NCBI GenBank assembly: GCA_903871735.1
Contig: CAIQHU010000185.1
Coordinates: forward strand, 1-64,000
Reading direction: 5' to 3'
Origin: an uncultured beta proteobacterium
Lineage (GTDB): Bacteria; Pseudomonadota; Gammaproteobacteria; Burkholderiales; Burkholderiaceae
Length of the DNA: 64,000 nucleotides
Position numbers and translations under genes: made by a program. Shown here one piece after another: positions 1 to 8,493 of the stretch (position 1 is its first letter; each line of letters starts with the position of its first letter). Under the pieces are notes generated by a model, which was not told where the DNA came from, made no database searches, and was given only the letters and a program-made list of their open reading frames with translations.

Positions 1-1003
1 AATTTATAAAGCGCTTTTACAGGTACGTATTCGTAAGATACGTATCTGTCAAGTGATTGCTTTAAGCAGCATGATTGGCATCCCCTATAGTTATGCCCAA
101 AGCGAGTATCCGAATAAGCCCATACGTTTTGTAGTGGCATTCGCACCTGGTGGATCGACCGATATTGCAGCCCGAATTTTGGCCCAAAGTTTATCGAGTA
201 TTCTGAAGCAAACTGTTTTTGTTGAAAATAAGCCTGGTGCCGGTGCTAGTATTGGTACGCAGTATGTTGCTGGATCCCCGCCAGATGGATACACTTTATT
301 ACTCACATCCCCATCCTTTATCGTCAACCCTCTAACGATGGGTACCATTGCGGGTTATTTGCCTGATCGGGATTTTATGCCAGTATCGATTCCGGCTACG
401 CAACCGATGGGAGTTGTCGTAAATGAAAAAATAGGGGCAAAAAATTTAGCCGAGTTAAAAGAATTAGCCAGTAAAGATAAGATGTCTTTTGCAACTGCTG
501 GTAATGGCACGCCCCCTAATTTAACCTGTGATCATTTATTTTCACAAATTTGGAAATCAGATGTGACGCACATTCCTTACAAGGGATCTGGCCCGGCCTT
601 AATTGCTGCGGTGGGTGGTGAGACACCTATTTTTTGTGGTGCGGTTGCGGGGGTTTCGCAATTCATGAAGCAGGGTAAAGTCAAGGTGGTTGCAGTTTCA
701 AGTGACAAGCGCTTAGTATCGATGCCAGATGCCCCTACTTTTTCTGAGCAAGGATATCCACAAATTAAGGATGATTTATGGGTAGGCGTATTTGCCCCGA
801 TTAAAACTCCGACGGATATTGTGCTGAAAATGAATCAAGCGATTAGTCAAGCGATTCAGACAAAAGATGTTCAGGATAAATTGGATCAGAATGATTTTAT
901 TACCGTAGGTGGAACAGTTTTGCAAACAGGCGAGCGGATTCAAGCAGATATTGCTCGGTGGACAAAGACTGTTAAGGACAGTAAGGCACGCACTAGTAAA
1001 TAA
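1..1003 (+). CDS. Bug/TctC-family periplasmic solute-binding protein (5' end outside window)
   Basis: This is an orphan tripartite tricarboxylate transporter receptor (Bug family), a periplasmic protein that binds a carboxylate or similar organic solute. Family features seen: a mature start of the YPNKPIRFVV type after a signal peptide ending SYAQ, the AFAPGGSTDIAAR motif, ENKPGAGASIGTQ, and HIPYKGSGPA. The first possible start is a GTG at 53, but the frame stays open back to base 2, and the upstream residues are basic (RIRKIRIC) as expected of a signal-peptide n-region. I therefore think the true start is at or beyond the left edge and GTG 53 would cut the signal peptide. It converges with the next Bug gene across a shared hairpin. 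No TctA/TctB membrane subunit is nearby. The ligand cannot be told from the sequence. Confidence 0.85.
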   Translation, partial: IYKALLQVRIRKIRICQVIALSSMIGIPYSYAQSEYPNKPIRFVVAFAPGGSTDIAARILAQSLSSILKQTVFVENKPGAGASIGTQYVAGSPPDGYTLLLTSPSFIVNPLTMGTIAGYLPDRDFMPVSIPATQPMGVVVNEKIGAKNLAELKELASKDKMSFATAGNGTPPNLTCDHLFSQIWKSDVTHIPYKGSGPALIAAVGGETPIFCGAVAGVSQFMKQGKVKVVAVSSDKRLVSMPDAPTFSEQGYPQIKDDLWVGVFAPIKTPTDIVLKMNQAISQAIQTKDVQDKLDQNDFITVGGTVLQTGERIQADIARWTKTVKDSKARTSK

Positions 1004-1006
1004 ACC

Positions 1007-1027
1007 ACCTGGGTGATTCACCCAGGT
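1007..1027. terminator. Symmetrical hairpin between convergent genes, probable bidirectional terminator
   Basis: Bases 1007-1016 (ACCTGGGTGA) and 1018-1027 (TCACCCAGGT) are perfect inverted repeats around a single base, so the practical fold is a stem of about 8 bp with a small loop. It lies just after the stop of one Bug gene and just before the stop of the convergent one, and an A-rich flank on each side gives a T-rich tail on the opposite transcript. The position suggests a terminator serving both genes. Confidence 0.6.
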
Positions 1028-1033
1028 AGAAAA

Positions 1034-2014
1034 TTAATCAAGAGTAATTTTCGCAGCCTTAATAGCGATGGCTGTTTCGGCAATTTCTTTATTGAGCATA
1101 GCAGTCATTCTAGTTGGGGGGAGATACCTTAATTCGATACCAGCTAGATCGGCGCGTTTTTTGGTTTCAGCTAGGCTTAACGCTTTTTCGACTGCACTAG
1201 ATAGGGTGGTGATGACTGCGTTCGGAGTATCGGACGCCACGTACAGGGCCACCCACGATTCAAGTTCAAAGTTACTTACGCCAGCTTCGGCAACAGTAGG
1301 TACGTCTGGCATCATGGGATGGCGTTTTTTACTAGTAACTGCAAGGGCTTTTAATTTTCCGGTCTGGACATGTCCCATGACTGAGGGTGGCGTCGTAATA
1401 AATAATTGCACTTGGCCGGCCAGCACATCAGCAATCGCTGCTCCAGAACCTTTATATGGTACATGCACTACTTCAATTCCAAATTTTTGTTTAAAAACCT
1501 CAGTCCCGATATGTGACACGGAGCCGTTACCTTGCGAAGCATAATTGAGTTTAGTAGGATTTGCTTTGGCATAGGCAATGAATTCTTTTAAATTATTGAC
1601 CGGCAAAGAGGGGTGCACAGCGATGACGTTGGTTGCAACCGTGACCAGGCCTATGGGAGTTAATTGTTTGGTATCCCAGGGGAGTTTATCCATCAGGATA
1701 GGATTAGAAACATGGTAGCCAGAATAAGATACCAATACCGCATAGCCGTCTTTATTACTTCTAGCAACTTGTTGGTAGGCGATATTACCACTTGCCCCAG
1801 GTTTGTTTTCGATAATGATTGGTTGTGGCAGGATTGTACTTAAGGCGTCTCCAACTATTCTTGCAGAGGCATCCACTAACCCACCCGGGGGAACTGGCAC
1901 GACAAATGATATGGGCTTAGATGGGTAATTATCGGCTAGTACAAGGCTTGCACAGAGGAGGTTACTAACTAGCCAAAGACACCAGTTAGTGATGTTGAAT
2001 GGAGAATTTTTCAC
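1034..2014 (-). CDS. Bug/TctC-family periplasmic solute-binding protein
   Basis: A 326-residue extracytoplasmic binding protein of the Bug/TctC family. An N-terminal signal peptide (hydrophobic CLWLVSNLLCASLVLA, cleavage after LA) is followed by YPSKPISFVVPVPPGG and DASAR, the ligand-pocket loop of the family, then ENKPGASG and HVPYKGSGAA. It lies 80 bp downstream of, and in the same direction as, the CysB-type LysR gene, so it may be cotranscribed with it or controlled by it. No transporter membrane subunits are adjacent. In Burkholderiales such proteins are very numerous and usually orphan, so the ligand is unknown. The start codon is the first ATG with a full signal peptide. Confidence 0.88.
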   Translation of the reverse strand: MKNSPFNITNWCLWLVSNLLCASLVLADNYPSKPISFVVPVPPGGLVDASARIVGDALSTILPQPIIIENKPGASGNIAYQQVARSNKDGYAVLVSYSGYHVSNPILMDKLPWDTKQLTPIGLVTVATNVIAVHPSLPVNNLKEFIAYAKANPTKLNYASQGNGSVSHIGTEVFKQKFGIEVVHVPYKGSGAAIADVLAGQVQLFITTPPSVMGHVQTGKLKALAVTSKKRHPMMPDVPTVAEAGVSNFELESWVALYVASDTPNAVITTLSSAVEKALSLAETKKRADLAGIELRYLPPTRMTAMLNKEIAETAIAIKAAKITLD

Positions 2015-2094
2015 GATTTTGCTTTCTGAAAGATACGCTAAGGAACGGGTTAGTTTGACTATTTAATCATAAATTGCTGAGGGCGTTTTTTTTA

Positions 2095-3051
2095 CTAGAT
2101 TGTATATATAGACTTTTTATCGAACTCTGCTGGATCCAGAATTGCCTGATCAATCAGTTTTTTAGTTAAGCTAGGAGCAAATAACTCAATAAAAACATAC
2201 GTATAGGCCCGTAAGTAAGCATCTTTTTTTAAAGCAATACGCGTCGTATTGGTGCCAAATAAATGACCTGCTGGGAGCATTGCGAGGGCTTGATCACGAT
2301 CTGCATCATACGCTCCCCCTGCCACAATCCCCACACCGAGACCAGTTTCAACATAGGTTTTAATGACATCAGCATCGATGGCTTCTAAGACGACATCGGG
2401 GGTCAGTCCTTTTTTAGCAAATGCTGCATTAATTTTGCTTCGACCGGCAAAGGCAATGTCATAGGTAATGATGGGATATTGTGCGAGGTCCTCGATCGCG
2501 AGGGGTTTTTTAATGAGTAGAGGATGACCATGCGGCACAACGACTATATGTTGCCACTGGTAGCCAGGCAGGGCTATAAGCCCCGGAAAATTTGCTAAAC
2601 CCTCTGTTGCAATAGCAATATCCGCATGGCCATTGACAACTAAATGAGCCAAATGTTCTGGACTACCCTGTTGCAGGCTTACTCGTACCTTGGGAAACCG
2701 TTTGGTAAATTCAGCAATAATTGCTGGCAGGGCGTAACGCGCTTGCGTGTGAGTGGTCGCAATGACAAAATTACCTTGATCAGAGGCGACGTATTCAGCG
2801 CCAATTTTTTTTAATTTTTCCACTTCACTCAAAATTCGTTCGATTGAGCGAACGATGTGTTTACCTGGTTCGGTCAAGTCACGGATTCTTTTGCCATGGC
2901 GCCGAAAGATTTCTGTGCCGAGTTCGTCCTCTAGTTCGATGATCGCTTTTGAGACACCGGGTTGTGAGGTAAAAAGAGCTTTGGCAACATGTGTGAGGTT
3001 GAAGTTTTGTCGAACCGCCTCTTGTACAAAGCGAAACTGATGGATATTCAT
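2095..3051 (-). CDS. cysB: CysB-like LysR-family transcriptional regulator
   Basis: A LysR-type regulator of 318 residues. The first ~60 residues form the winged helix-turn-helix, with the CysB/Cbl-type sequence QFRFVQEAVRQNFNLT followed by TSQPGVSKAIIELEDELG; the rest is the periplasmic-binding-like effector domain. CysB/Cbl proteins activate sulfate assimilation or sulfonate-use genes and sense O-acetylserine, thiosulfate or adenosine phosphosulfate. No cys genes are in this window, so the exact CysB versus Cbl role is uncertain, and the downstream Bug gene may be a local target. The ATG at 3051 is preceded by AT-rich inverted repeats that could be autoregulatory sites. Confidence 0.8.
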   Translation of the reverse strand: MNIHQFRFVQEAVRQNFNLTHVAKALFTSQPGVSKAIIELEDELGTEIFRRHGKRIRDLTEPGKHIVRSIERILSEVEKLKKIGAEYVASDQGNFVIATTHTQARYALPAIIAEFTKRFPKVRVSLQQGSPEHLAHLVVNGHADIAIATEGLANFPGLIALPGYQWQHIVVVPHGHPLLIKKPLAIEDLAQYPIITYDIAFAGRSKINAAFAKKGLTPDVVLEAIDADVIKTYVETGLGVGIVAGGAYDADRDQALAMLPAGHLFGTNTTRIALKKDAYLRAYTYVFIELFAPSLTKKLIDQAILDPAEFDKKSIYTI

Positions 3052-3070
3052 GGATTTAGCCCTATTTTCT

Positions 3071-3090
3071 ATATATCAATATAGATATAT
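3071..3090. promoter_or_regulatory. AT-rich inverted repeat upstream of the cysB-like gene
   Basis: ATATATC (3071-3077) and GATATAT (3084-3090) are perfect inverted repeats with a 6-base spacer, beginning 20 bp upstream of the regulator's start codon. LysR regulators commonly repress their own promoters from dyad sites in this position. The assignment is positional only; AT-rich palindromes also arise by chance. Confidence 0.3.
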
Positions 3091-3149
3091 TAAAGCTATT
3101 TTTTATTATCTGTTGATATAAGTTTATTGCGTTTGACGCTTTGGTTTGC

Positions 3150-3169
3150 ATGGAACCTATAAGTTCCAT
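3150..3169. promoter_or_regulatory. 7-bp inverted repeat in the lptG/cysB-like intergenic region
   Basis: ATGGAAC (3150-3156) and GTTCCAT (3163-3169) flank a 6-base spacer. It lies about 100 bp upstream of the regulator gene and about 80 bp beyond the end of lptG. It could be an operator for the LysR protein or a weak lptG terminator; no T-tract follows in the lptG direction, which argues slightly for an operator. Confidence 0.3.
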
Positions 3170-3247
3170 ACCTTTGCGGTGCTATACAAGGTTAAAGATT
3201 TGAAGAGCAGATCTGCCCAGAAGTGGTCGGTTGGGGAAAATAACAAT

Positions 3248-4405
3248 TTATCGGCGTGATACCCAAAATAAGGCAATCAAGCCTAGCGTTAAATAAATCA
3301 GAGGAGGGATTGTGGCAGTCAGTGGTGGCGCCCATGCCCCTAATAAGCCTAGGTGCGAAAAGAGGGTATTAAATAATTGGAAGCTCATACCTAACATGAT
3401 GCCACCAAAGACTTTAATACTAATTCCGCCCGATCTTGCATGGATGTATCCAAATGGGAGTGCTAGGCAAAGCATGACTAGGATAGTAAAGGGATAAATA
3501 ATTTTTTTCCAAAAAGTAATTTCATAATTTTGGCTTTCTTGTTTGTTTTCTTTGAGGTGCGTAATAAATCGATTCAGGCTCATGATCGACATTCTCTCGG
3601 GATTAATCAATAGAATCGAGAGGATCTCCGGAGTTACTTCAGAATGCAGGCGCTGCAGCGGCAACTTGATAGTTGTCGCTTTATATTTCACATCGAGGGG
3701 GTGATTGGCGCCAATTTCTTTAACCCGAGTTTCAAGCACGTCTTGTAGGTTCCAAAACCCTTTTTCATCATAATTCCCTTTTTTAGCTTCACGAATTACG
3801 ATCAGACGACGATACTCATCAAATTCGTACATTCGTAAGCCGGTGATTTCGCCTCGATCTTGAACTTTGCCAACATTCACAAAGCGTACTCCTGGTTTTC
3901 TAGGTCCTTCTCCATCGGGGTCTTGGAGTCGATCTTTGACCCAAGTTCCTGTTTTAAATCCAGAAGTCAGAACTGTATCCATTGCCTTGGCACGGACTTC
4001 CTCAGCTTTGGTATTGCAATATGGCGCGATCCACTCACTCAGGGCGAGAGTGGCCACAATAATTGGGATTCCTATCTTGCTCAGAGTCCAAAGGCCAGAA
4101 GACATATTTAGCCCAGCCATTCTTAAAATAGTAAATTCAGACTGGCTTGCTAATTGTGCGAACACATAAATGGAGCCGATTAGTCCTGCAATTGGAATAA
4201 TTTCAATGAGTCGTCCAGGCGCTTTTAAGAGAATATGAAAAAATGCTACAGCGCTACTATAGTTTCCTTTGACAGAATTGACCTCATTTAAATAGTCAAA
4301 AAAGATAAATAATGAAATTAGAGCAAATAAAATAAAGAAAAATATTTGATAAATCTGTTTGGCAATATATCTTTCATAGATTTTGGGAAAAAGGAGCCAC
4401 ATCAT
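3248..4405 (-). CDS. lptG: LptG, inner-membrane permease of the LPS exporter
   Basis: LptG pairs with LptF in the LptB2FG ABC transporter that extracts lipopolysaccharide from the inner membrane and passes it to LptC-LptA. The protein has the YjgP/YjgQ layout: membrane helices near the N terminus (hydrophobic block after KIYERYIAKQIYQ), a periplasmic beta-jellyroll in the middle, and three helices near the C terminus. An upstream in-frame ATG at 4444 exists, but the ATG at 4405 overlaps the lptF stop as ATGA, has a purine-rich ribosome site (AGAGGA) just upstream, and gives the usual N-terminus MMWLLFPKIYERYI. I choose 4405 (385 residues). It is translationally coupled to lptF. LptB is not in the window. 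Confidence 0.93.
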   Translation of the reverse strand: MMWLLFPKIYERYIAKQIYQIFFFILFALISLFIFFDYLNEVNSVKGNYSSAVAFFHILLKAPGRLIEIIPIAGLIGSIYVFAQLASQSEFTILRMAGLNMSSGLWTLSKIGIPIIVATLALSEWIAPYCNTKAEEVRAKAMDTVLTSGFKTGTWVKDRLQDPDGEGPRKPGVRFVNVGKVQDRGEITGLRMYEFDEYRRLIVIREAKKGNYDEKGFWNLQDVLETRVKEIGANHPLDVKYKATTIKLPLQRLHSEVTPEILSILLINPERMSIMSLNRFITHLKENKQESQNYEITFWKKIIYPFTILVMLCLALPFGYIHARSGGISIKVFGGIMLGMSFQLFNTLFSHLGLLGAWAPPLTATIPPLIYLTLGLIALFWVSRR

Positions 4406-5505
4406 GATCCTCTGGAGCCTCCGGGAATAAATCGTTGCCACCAAGGAATGGATGGATTCATTCTATACATCAAAAGGAGCAGAGCAAGAATCATTGCTAA
4501 GACATGGATAGGCCAAAAAGTTGTCAAAAAACTTCTTTTGGATTCAGCCACAAGGCTTTGTGTAATATTCAAAAGATTGCTATAAATGAGATAGAAGAAC
4601 ACTGCGTAAAGCATCGCAATATAACTACCTTTACGAGGGTTAACATAGGCGAGTGGGACTGCTAACATGATCAGACCAAAGGCCATGAGGGGTAAGCCAA
4701 TTCGCCACAACAGTTCCCCTTGAGCAAGGGGAATCGGGTAATTGATTAAATCGATCGTAGGCGTCTCTTTGGCGCTTGGCTTGATTAAAGGCGAGGGTTT
4801 TTTATCTATTTCTACAATGTATTCATCAAACTCTAAGATTTTAAAATCACCCTGGCTTGGTTGTCCCTCATAACGATTGCCATGTTGAATTTTGATTTGC
4901 TTGGAGCCGTCTAATTGATTGTTAATAAATCCAGATTCAGCCAGTGCCACAGTAACTCGATTATTTTTATAGTCAGTTACAAAGACGTTTTTGATCTTAT
5001 TTGAGATGTTGTCGACACTCTCAATAAAAAATACCCGGTTGGAGTTTGCTGACTCAAAGAATTTTCCTGCAACAATCATGGATACTTCATCACGCCCTTT
5101 GAATTTTTGACTGAGTTCATTTGTTTTCGAATTACTCCACGGCCAAGCAAATAGAGCCATACAAGTAATTACAATTAACCAGGGCATAGCAAATCCTAAG
5201 ACAGGTTTATAGAGCATTTTTAAATTCAGTCCACTGGCATACCAGACAACCATTTCTGAATCTCTATGCCACCGGATGAGAACGATCAAGATAGCAATAA
5301 AAATTGAGACAGACAGAATCACTGCGATATAGCCGATGACGGCAAGCATGATAAGTACAATCACATCCTGCGGATTGACTGCTCCGTTGGCAGCAAAACC
5401 TAGGATACGAATCACCAAAGTGGTTATCATAATAGTGATTAAGACCAAAAAGACGGCGCCAGTTGTGTAAGCTAACTCACGTCTTAGTGCTTGTTCATAA
5501 ATCAT
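4402..5505 (-). CDS. lptF: LptF, inner-membrane permease of the LPS exporter
   Basis: Partner of LptG in LPS extraction. At 367 residues it has the family length and begins MIYEQALRRELAYTTGAVF, a typical LptF amphipathic start leading into the first membrane helix; three N-terminal and three C-terminal helices flank a periplasmic domain. It is divergent from pepA with 52 bp between start codons, an arrangement also conserved in gammaproteobacteria (pepA/lptFG). Its TGA overlaps the lptG start. Confidence 0.94.
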   Translation of the reverse strand: MIYEQALRRELAYTTGAVFLVLITIMITTLVIRILGFAANGAVNPQDVIVLIMLAVIGYIAVILSVSIFIAILIVLIRWHRDSEMVVWYASGLNLKMLYKPVLGFAMPWLIVITCMALFAWPWSNSKTNELSQKFKGRDEVSMIVAGKFFESANSNRVFFIESVDNISNKIKNVFVTDYKNNRVTVALAESGFINNQLDGSKQIKIQHGNRYEGQPSQGDFKILEFDEYIVEIDKKPSPLIKPSAKETPTIDLINYPIPLAQGELLWRIGLPLMAFGLIMLAVPLAYVNPRKGSYIAMLYAVFFYLIYSNLLNITQSLVAESKRSFLTTFWPIHVLAMILALLLLMYRMNPSIPWWQRFIPGGSRGS

Positions 5506-5557
5506 ATTTTTGAAGTTCGATGGATAATAGAGTTTTTAACATATACGGCACCTTTTC

Positions 5558-7156
5558 ATGCAAACCAAATTTATCACGAAAGTCTTTCCTTCAGGCCAAA
5601 ATCGCCTGCAGGTACAACTGCAACAATCTATCGATTGTATCTTGATACCGTGCTATCAATTAGCAGATACTGGTAAGGTGATTTTGCCTAAAAGCTTAGC
5701 GCAGTTAGATATTGTTCTTGATGGTTTAATTCAATCGGTGTGTAATCAAAAAGATTTTTTAGGTAAAGTTGGTGAAGTCTTATTAATTAATCGCCAAAAA
5801 TCCTGGTTATCAGTAGGTCTTGCTGCTGAGCGAGTCATGTTAGTTGGTTTGGGAGAGCGCGTTATTTCAGCTGGGGCACAGCCTACGCAAAAGTATCTTC
5901 AAGATTATGTAAAAGCATCTAGAACAGCGATTCGGAGCCTACTTGGTACCCGCTCAACCTCCGTCTTGTGGTTACTCGATCAGGATGAGCTAGGTAAGCC
6001 AAGCCCTAGTCATGATGCTCTGATTAGTCAAACTATTCAACTGATTGAGGAGCAGGCATATCGTTTCGGATTAGCCTGTCCAAACTTAAAATCGAAACCG
6101 AATGACCAGCCCGTCTCTTTAAAGTCAGTTATGTTTGCCACTACAGATAAAAATGATAGGGCCATTAAAGAAGTGGTTCGGTGCAGTGTCGCCGTGGCTG
6201 CGGGCATTACTCTTGCAAAAGATTTAGGTAATCTTCCCCCGAATATTTGCACCCCCACTTATTTAGCCAAAACGGCCCAGAGTTTATCGAAACTCAATAT
6301 ACAAGTAAAGATACTCGAGCGGAAAGATTTAGAACGGCTTGGTATGGGTGCTTTTTTAGCTGTAACGAATGGTTCAGATACTCCTCCTAAACTCATTGTG
6401 ATGGAGTATCGCGGTGGCTTAGCCAAAGAAGCACCGATTGCTTTGGTTGGTAAAGGCATTACTTTTGACACAGGTGGAATATCGCTAAAACCTGGTGAGG
6501 CAATGGATGAAATGAAGTTTGACATGTGTGGCGCCGCTTCGGTTTTAGGGACCATGCACGCAGTTGCTCAAATGAAATTACGAAAGAATGTCATTGGTAT
6601 TATTCCGGCATGTGAGAACATGCCATCAGGCAAGGCGACCCGGCCAGGTGATATTGTTGTGACTATGTCAGGGCAGACAGTTGAAATTTTGAACACAGAT
6701 GCTGAAGGTCGATTAATTTTATGTGATGCTTTGACGTATGTGAAACAATTTAAGCCAGCTACTGTGATCGATATTGCAACCCTAACAGGTGCTTGTGTGA
6801 TTGCTTTGGGTAGTGTGCACTCGGGATTATTTTCTAAAAATGCAGACCTGACAAAGCGCTTAGTGGACGCCGGAAAAAATGCTTTAGATACAGTTTGGCC
6901 GATGCCTTTAGATGATCAATATCAAGAGCAGCTCAAGTCAAATTTTGCAGACTTTGCTAATATTGGTGGTCGACCTGCTGGTAGTATTACAGCGGCCTGT
7001 TTCTTATCCCGTTTTACGCAGGATTATGACTGGGCGCACTTAGATATTGCTGGTACAGCCTGGAAGAGTGGCGTTGCCAAAGGGTCTACCGGCCGGCCAG
7101 TGCCATTACTCGCAGAGTTTTTAATGCAAAGTGTTGGACCGAATGCCAAGAGTTGA
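5558..7156 (+). CDS. pepA: Leucyl (cytosol) aminopeptidase PepA, M17 family
   Basis: PepA removes N-terminal residues from peptides in the cytoplasm using two metal ions; in Escherichia coli it also binds DNA (Xer recombination, carAB). The protein has 532 residues, with the variable N-terminal domain and the M17 catalytic domain. Key motifs seen: GKGITFDTGG with the metal-binding Lys299 and Asp304, and the family signature NTDAEGRL at 379-386. The start at 5558 gives the usual MQTKFITK-type N-terminus. holC begins before the pepA stop, so pepA-holC-lgt form a translationally coupled set. Confidence 0.95.
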   Translation: MQTKFITKVFPSGQNRLQVQLQQSIDCILIPCYQLADTGKVILPKSLAQLDIVLDGLIQSVCNQKDFLGKVGEVLLINRQKSWLSVGLAAERVMLVGLGERVISAGAQPTQKYLQDYVKASRTAIRSLLGTRSTSVLWLLDQDELGKPSPSHDALISQTIQLIEEQAYRFGLACPNLKSKPNDQPVSLKSVMFATTDKNDRAIKEVVRCSVAVAAGITLAKDLGNLPPNICTPTYLAKTAQSLSKLNIQVKILERKDLERLGMGAFLAVTNGSDTPPKLIVMEYRGGLAKEAPIALVGKGITFDTGGISLKPGEAMDEMKFDMCGAASVLGTMHAVAQMKLRKNVIGIIPACENMPSGKATRPGDIVVTMSGQTVEILNTDAEGRLILCDALTYVKQFKPATVIDIATLTGACVIALGSVHSGLFSKNADLTKRLVDAGKNALDTVWPMPLDDQYQEQLKSNFADFANIGGRPAGSITAACFLSRFTQDYDWAHLDIAGTAWKSGVAKGSTGRPVPLLAEFLMQSVGPNAKS

Positions 7157-7610
7157 TTTTCATAGTCAGGTTGGCAGTCGCTTAAACTATTGTTGTCGAC
7201 TCACACGAAAAGTTTTATCCTTAAGTCCCCTGGGGCAGGCGCTCAAACAAGTGATTGTGATTATTCCTCAGGCAGAACTTGCGCAATTAGACAGCTTGCT
7301 TTGGTCTTTTAGTGCGGATGATTTTTTACCGCACTGCCAGATTGATGATGAACTTGCTATAGCGAGTCCGATTCTTTTGACGAGTTCATATAATCGGATG
7401 CTGTTTGATCAAGTCCCGCATTCGGATGTGCTAATCCATATGGGTAGCCAGCCGCTTACAGAAATCGTTGAGTTAGCTAACCGTTTTGAGCGTGTAGTCG
7501 AAATCGTTTCGACTAGTGAGCTAGACTTAATTGCTGGACGGGAACGTTTTAAACACTATCGCTCATTGGGCCTAGAGTTGACGAATTATGATCAGAAAGG
7601 TGCCGCGTGA
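7143..7610 (+). CDS. holC: DNA polymerase III chi subunit HolC
   Basis: HolC is the clamp-loader accessory subunit that, with psi, links the replicase to single-stranded DNA-binding protein. The sequence starts [10 protein letters not shown] and continues with the chi fold, including [26 protein letters not shown] at 7131 lies in frame, but the ATG at 7143 gives the typical short chi N-terminus and is chosen (155 residues). It overlaps the end of pepA by 14 bp, and its TGA overlaps the lgt GTG start. The pepA-holC order is widely conserved. No HolD is visible. Confidence 0.88.
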   Translation: MPRVDFHSQVGSRLNYCCRLTRKVLSLSPLGQALKQVIVIIPQAELAQLDSLLWSFSADDFLPHCQIDDELAIASPILLTSSYNRMLFDQVPHSDVLIHMGSQPLTEIVELANRFERVVEIVSTSELDLIAGRERFKHYRSLGLELTNYDQKGAA

Positions 7611-8383
7611 TTCATCCCCAGTTTGATCCCGTTGCGCTGAGTTTGGGGCCAATTGCGATCCATTGGTATGGCTTCATGTATTTAATGGCATTTGGTCAAT
7701 ATCTACTTTTAGGCCGATTACGGGTTAATCAGCCAGCTATGAAGTCGCAAGGCATCACCTATTTGGATATAGAGGATCTGCTGTTTTATGCTGTCTTAGG
7801 CGTTATTTTGGGGGGGCGTTTAGGGTATTGTTTATTTTATCTGCCCGGCCATTTTTTGGCGCATCCTCTCGATATTCTGAAGGTATGGGAAGGTGGTATG
7901 TCTTTTCATGGGGGATTTTTAGGCGTACTGCTGGCTATATTTTGGTATGCCAAAAAGAGTCGGCGGTCTTTTTTTGCCATAGCTGATGCGATTGCGCCGC
8001 TAGTTCCTTTTGGCTTGGCTTTTGGAAGGATTGGTAATTTTATCAATGGCGAACTATGGGGCCGTCCAACGAATGTCTCTTGGGGTATGATTTTCCCCCA
8101 AGCTGGCGACGTCTTGATAAGGCACCCATCACAGCTTTATCAATTTGCTGGTGAGGGACTTTTATTAGGTCTTGTTTTATGGTTCTACGCCAAATCATCT
8201 CGAAAACTTGGCCAGGTATCTGGGATGTTTGTCCTGGGGTACGGAATGTGTCGATTTTTAGTTGAATTTACCCGTGAGCCAGACCGTTTTTTAGGGGTCT
8301 TATCTTTTGGCTTATCGATGGGGCAGTGGCTATCTTTGCCGATGGTTGTTTATGGACTATTTCTTTTAACTCGGAATCGGTAA
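7607..8383 (+). CDS. lgt: Prolipoprotein diacylglyceryl transferase Lgt
   Basis: Lgt transfers diacylglycerol from phosphatidylglycerol to the lipobox cysteine of prolipoproteins at the outer face of the inner membrane, the first step of lipoprotein maturation. It is a 258-residue polytopic protein with the family signature [17 protein letters not shown] at about residues 139-155, including the conserved Arg141 and Asn-Gly pair, and an N-terminal [12 protein letters not shown] helix. It starts with GTG at 7607, overlapping the holC stop (GTGA). A run of seven G at 7810-7816 lies within the coding frame. Lipoproteins such as the one at 26974 would be its substrates. Confidence 0.95.
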   Translation: MIHPQFDPVALSLGPIAIHWYGFMYLMAFGQYLLLGRLRVNQPAMKSQGITYLDIEDLLFYAVLGVILGGRLGYCLFYLPGHFLAHPLDILKVWEGGMSFHGGFLGVLLAIFWYAKKSRRSFFAIADAIAPLVPFGLAFGRIGNFINGELWGRPTNVSWGMIFPQAGDVLIRHPSQLYQFAGEGLLLGLVLWFYAKSSRKLGQVSGMFVLGYGMCRFLVEFTREPDRFLGVLSFGLSMGQWLSLPMVVYGLFLLTRNR

Positions 8384-8493
8384 GACTGTTATTTCGGTGT
8401 TATATTTTTAAGAATAGTCAATTCGATGTAATTCATGGTATCGAGTGATTCTACAGCGTCCACAAGAGAATTCTACCAAAAGGAAATTGGAGT

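Noticed and set aside
1068-1544. 158-codon open frame antisense to the second Bug gene
   Set aside because: Lies entirely inside a convincing Bug coding sequence on the other strand and shows no recognised motif.
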